Shown: one piece after another, positions 5,112 through 7,152 of the stretch
Position numbering within the stretch: the first letter of the stretch is position 1
How the letters are laid out: each line of letters opens with the position of its first letter
Assembly: GCA_030596365.1 (NCBI GenBank)
Contig: JAUVKG010000143.1
Coordinates: 1-7,152 of the forward strand
Reading direction: 5' to 3'
DNA from: Chlamydiota bacterium
Lineage (GTDB): Bacteria; Auribacterota; UBA3054; B51-G9
Length of the DNA: 7,152 bases
The notes under the pieces: generated by a model
What the model was told of the DNA's origin: nothing
Database searches by the model: none
What the model saw: the letters and a program-made list of their open reading frames with translations, nothing else
Program-made: the position numbers and the translations under genes

Positions 5112-7085
5112 ATGAAAAAATTAAACCTTAGTAATCTCGATTGGAAACTTAGCGGTAGTCATCCCTGGATGTGGAAACTTGGAACAAGTATGGAATTAGG
5201 TGAAGAATTACAGTGCGAAATAAAAAATGTTCCCGCGACTGTTCCGGGCTCAGTACAAAAAGCTCTGCTTGATGCCGGTATAATAAAAGATTGGAATTCC
5301 GGACATAATGCCCGTGATTGCGAATGGGTGGAAAATCGTCATTGGATTTACAGTACAACTATTCCGGCTGAACATTTTAATGAAGGATCCCGTTGGTGTT
5401 TAAATTTTAAAGGATTAGATTATTGCGGAATCGTTTATATTAACGGCAAAGAACTCGCTACTATTGAAAATGCTCATATCCCGTTAATCGTTGATCTCAG
5501 TTCATCGGTAAAAGAAAATCCCGGAAACGATATACAAATTTCTATTGTATTCTTGTTAGCTCCGCGCTGGCAGGGACAATTTGGTTATACACGCAAAATG
5601 CTCGATTGGAAACCACGCTATAATTATAATTGGGATTGGGTTTGCAGATTAGTGCAAATCGGTATTTGGAATGATGTCCTTCTTGAAACATATGACGAAA
5701 AATTACTCAATAATCGTTGCTATTCAACTTATGACGGCAGCAATGGTAAAGTAGAAATCCGTGGTGAAATTGATGGTGATCCGGATAACATAATTCATAC
5801 AACTATTAAAAATCCTGATGGAAATATAATTTCCGAAAATGATTTTACCATAGCTCAACTGCGAACAGCTCAAATTTCACTTGACGTAAATGCTCCTCAA
5901 TTATGGTTTCCTAACGGTAAAGGTAATCAACCGCTTTATCAATTGTCAATTCAACTGAAAAGTAAAGATGGGGAAATTCTGGATGTTTATGAAACTATAA
6001 TCGGATTCCGACAGGTTAAATGGTTAAGTAACGAAGACGCACGCAGCGATGCTGACGGTTGGATTTGCGAAGTTAATGGTGAGAAAACCTTTCTTCAAGG
6101 CATAAATTGGACTCCGTTACTTCCTAACTTTGCTGATGCTACCGATGAACATTATCGCCATATTCTTGAAACTTACCGCGATATGGGAATTAATCTCCTG
6201 CGTGTCTGGGGTGGCGGATTTCTCGAAAAAGAAGTCTTTTATAATTTGTGTGATGAGATGGGATTAATGGTATGGCAGGAATTCCCTCTTTCATCTTCAG
6301 GTGTTGATAACAGCCCTCCAACTGATGCTGAATCCATTCAAATTCTTGGAAACATCGCACGAAGTTATATTAAAAGGCGTCAACAGCATCCTTCACTGAT
6401 TATCTGGTGCGGCGGAAATGAACTTAATAAATGCAAAAATCAACAAGGTGTTAATAATCCGGTTACTATAAATCATCCGACAATCAGACACTTTTACGAT
6501 ATTGTATGCAGTATGGATCCGGACAAACGATTTGTTCCCGGAAGTCCCAGCGGGCCATCCAAAAAAGGTACTGCCGAAGATTTTAAAACTAAAGTTCTCT
6601 GGGATACTCATGGTCCGTGGAAAGCTATTGGACCGCTTGAAGGTGAATGGAAAGAGCTTTGGGAAGACAGTAATGCACTTTTATATGGTGAATTCGGCGC
6701 TCCCGGTGCGTCAGATGTAAATATAATTAATAAATATAAAGGTGATTTAGATGCTTTCCCATGCTCAAATAAAAATGATCTGTGGAGCAGGCAGACCTGG
6801 TGGATTGAGTGGGATCAGTTTGTAAATATCGAAGGCCACGAACCGGAAAGTCTGGAGGAATATGTCGCCTGGTCACAGCAAAGGCAAAGCGATTTATTGT
6901 CATTTGCTGTTGCAACATCCAAAAATAAATTCCCGCGTTGCGGTGGAGTTATAATATGGATGGGACATGATTGCTTTCCATGCACCGCAAACACTGCTAT
7001 AATTGATTTTGAAGGCAACATGGAACCTGCAGCGAAAGCTTTAGCAAAAATTTTTAAGGAATCTTTTCGAGTGCCCTCTAATTAG
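5112..7085 (+). CDS. Glycoside hydrolase family 2 enzyme, beta-mannosidase-like, cytoplasmic
   Basis: A 657-residue protein without a signal peptide, so it probably works in the cytoplasm on imported oligosaccharides. About residues 1-190 form the GH2 sugar-binding jelly roll (VPATVPGSVQKALLDAGII, then EWVENRHWIYSTTI). About 195-305 form the immunoglobulin-like domain (LWFPNGKGNQPLY, ending GFRQVKW). From about 310 comes the catalytic barrel: GINWTPLLP, LLRVWGGG (Arg364, Trp366), WQEFP at 388-392, the acid/base Glu437 in CGGNE, and the likely nucleophile Glu527 in YGEFG. GGNE and VWGGG point to the beta-mannosidase/exo-glucosaminidase branch rather than LacZ; beta-mannosidase is the best guess, but the substrate is not proven. 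Typical beta-mannosidases run beyond 800 residues with further C-terminal beta domains; this one stops soon after the barrel (AAKALAKIFKESFRVPSN), and its last codons overlap an inverted-repeat arm. The leader before ATG 5112 is A-rich with no Shine-Dalgarno sequence; Met-Lys-Lys followed directly by the family N-terminus supports this start. Confidence 0.9.
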   Translation: MKKLNLSNLDWKLSGSHPWMWKLGTSMELGEELQCEIKNVPATVPGSVQKALLDAGIIKDWNSGHNARDCEWVENRHWIYSTTIPAEHFNEGSRWCLNFKGLDYCGIVYINGKELATIENAHIPLIVDLSSSVKENPGNDIQISIVFLLAPRWQGQFGYTRKMLDWKPRYNYNWDWVCRLVQIGIWNDVLLETYDEKLLNNRCYSTYDGSNGKVEIRGEIDGDPDNIIHTTIKNPDGNIISENDFTIAQLRTAQISLDVNAPQLWFPNGKGNQPLYQLSIQLKSKDGEILDVYETIIGFRQVKWLSNEDARSDADGWICEVNGEKTFLQGINWTPLLPNFADATDEHYRHILETYRDMGINLLRVWGGGFLEKEVFYNLCDEMGLMVWQEFPLSSSGVDNSPPTDAESIQILGNIARSYIKRRQQHPSLIIWCGGNELNKCKNQQGVNNPVTINHPTIRHFYDIVCSMDPDKRFVPGSPSGPSKKGTAEDFKTKVLWDTHGPWKAIGPLEGEWKELWEDSNALLYGEFGAPGASDVNIINKYKGDLDAFPCSNKNDLWSRQTWWIEWDQFVNIEGHEPESLEEYVAWSQQRQSDLLSFAVATSKNKFPRCGGVIIWMGHDCFPCTANTAIIDFEGNMEPAAKALAKIFKESFRVPSN

Positions 7086-7145
7086 GCTAAAAAAAGAAAC
7101 ATAGTTTGAGTAACCCGCTTCGGGTCGAATCGTGGCACTCTTTTT
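7069..7145 (+). terminator. Inverted repeat with trailing T-run after the GH2 gene (possible terminator)
   Basis: GAGTGCC (7069-7075, inside the last GH2 codons) is the exact reverse complement of GGCACTC (7134-7140), which is followed by five T (7141-7145). Between them ACCCG (7113-7117) pairs with CGGGT (7121-7125) over a three-base loop, and GAGT (7108-7111) could alternatively pair with ACTC (7137-7140). The T-run after the stem suits an intrinsic terminator, but the long outer loop makes it atypical. A palindromic repeat element is the alternative reading. Confidence 0.35.
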
Positions 7146-7152
7146 AGTATAA

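Noticed and set aside
1..7152. CRISPR array, tRNA, rRNA, transposase or phage gene
   Set aside because: No regularly spaced repeats, tRNA-like cloverleaf, rRNA motifs or mobility-gene protein signatures were seen on either strand.

Overview
The window holds four consecutive genes, all on the + strand, and short non-coding stretches rich in palindromes. The mix suggests a polysaccharide-degrading bacterium of the PVC group (Lentisphaerota, Kiritimatiellota or a planctomycete-like lineage). The basis is a secreted protein with a PEP-CTERM sorting tail, a DUF4838-type secreted glycosidase-like protein, a corrinoid-methyltransferase-like member of the uroporphyrinogen decarboxylase (URO-D) superfamily, and an AT-leaning composition. 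The lineage is an inference; there is no rRNA or taxonomic marker here.

Layout. Bases 1-1437 are the 3' part of a gene for a surface or secreted protein of unrecognised family, ending in a clear VPEP + hydrophobic + basic tail. A 109-base gap follows. Bases 1547-3565 encode a signal-peptide-bearing DUF4838 protein. The 132-base gap at 3566-3697 carries a strong promoter-like sequence and a hairpin that covers the only Shine-Dalgarno-like bases of the next gene. Bases 3698-4885 encode the URO-D/MtaA-like protein with its putative zinc ligands; its last dozen or so codons lie in two palindromes. The 226-base gap at 4886-5111 contains three more stem-loops and no gene. Bases 5112-7085 encode a cytoplasmic glycoside hydrolase family 2 enzyme (beta-mannosidase-like) that ends right after the catalytic barrel. 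Bases 7086-7152 hold inverted repeats and a T-run that may be a terminator.

How the genes may work together (inference). The exported DUF4838 protein and the PEP-CTERM protein would act outside the cytoplasm on a complex glycan. The GH2 enzyme would trim imported oligosaccharides inside the cell. The URO-D-like protein could handle methyl groups, for example from O-methylated sugars, but no corrinoid protein or reductive activase is visible here to complete such a pathway. The genes are co-oriented, but the promoter-like signal and the palindrome-rich gaps argue for more than one transcription unit. I see no mobile element, CRISPR array, tRNA or rRNA. I did not find a complete, clearly new system; the palindrome cluster around the end of the URO-D gene and the glycosidase/methyltransferase pairing are the points most worth checking.
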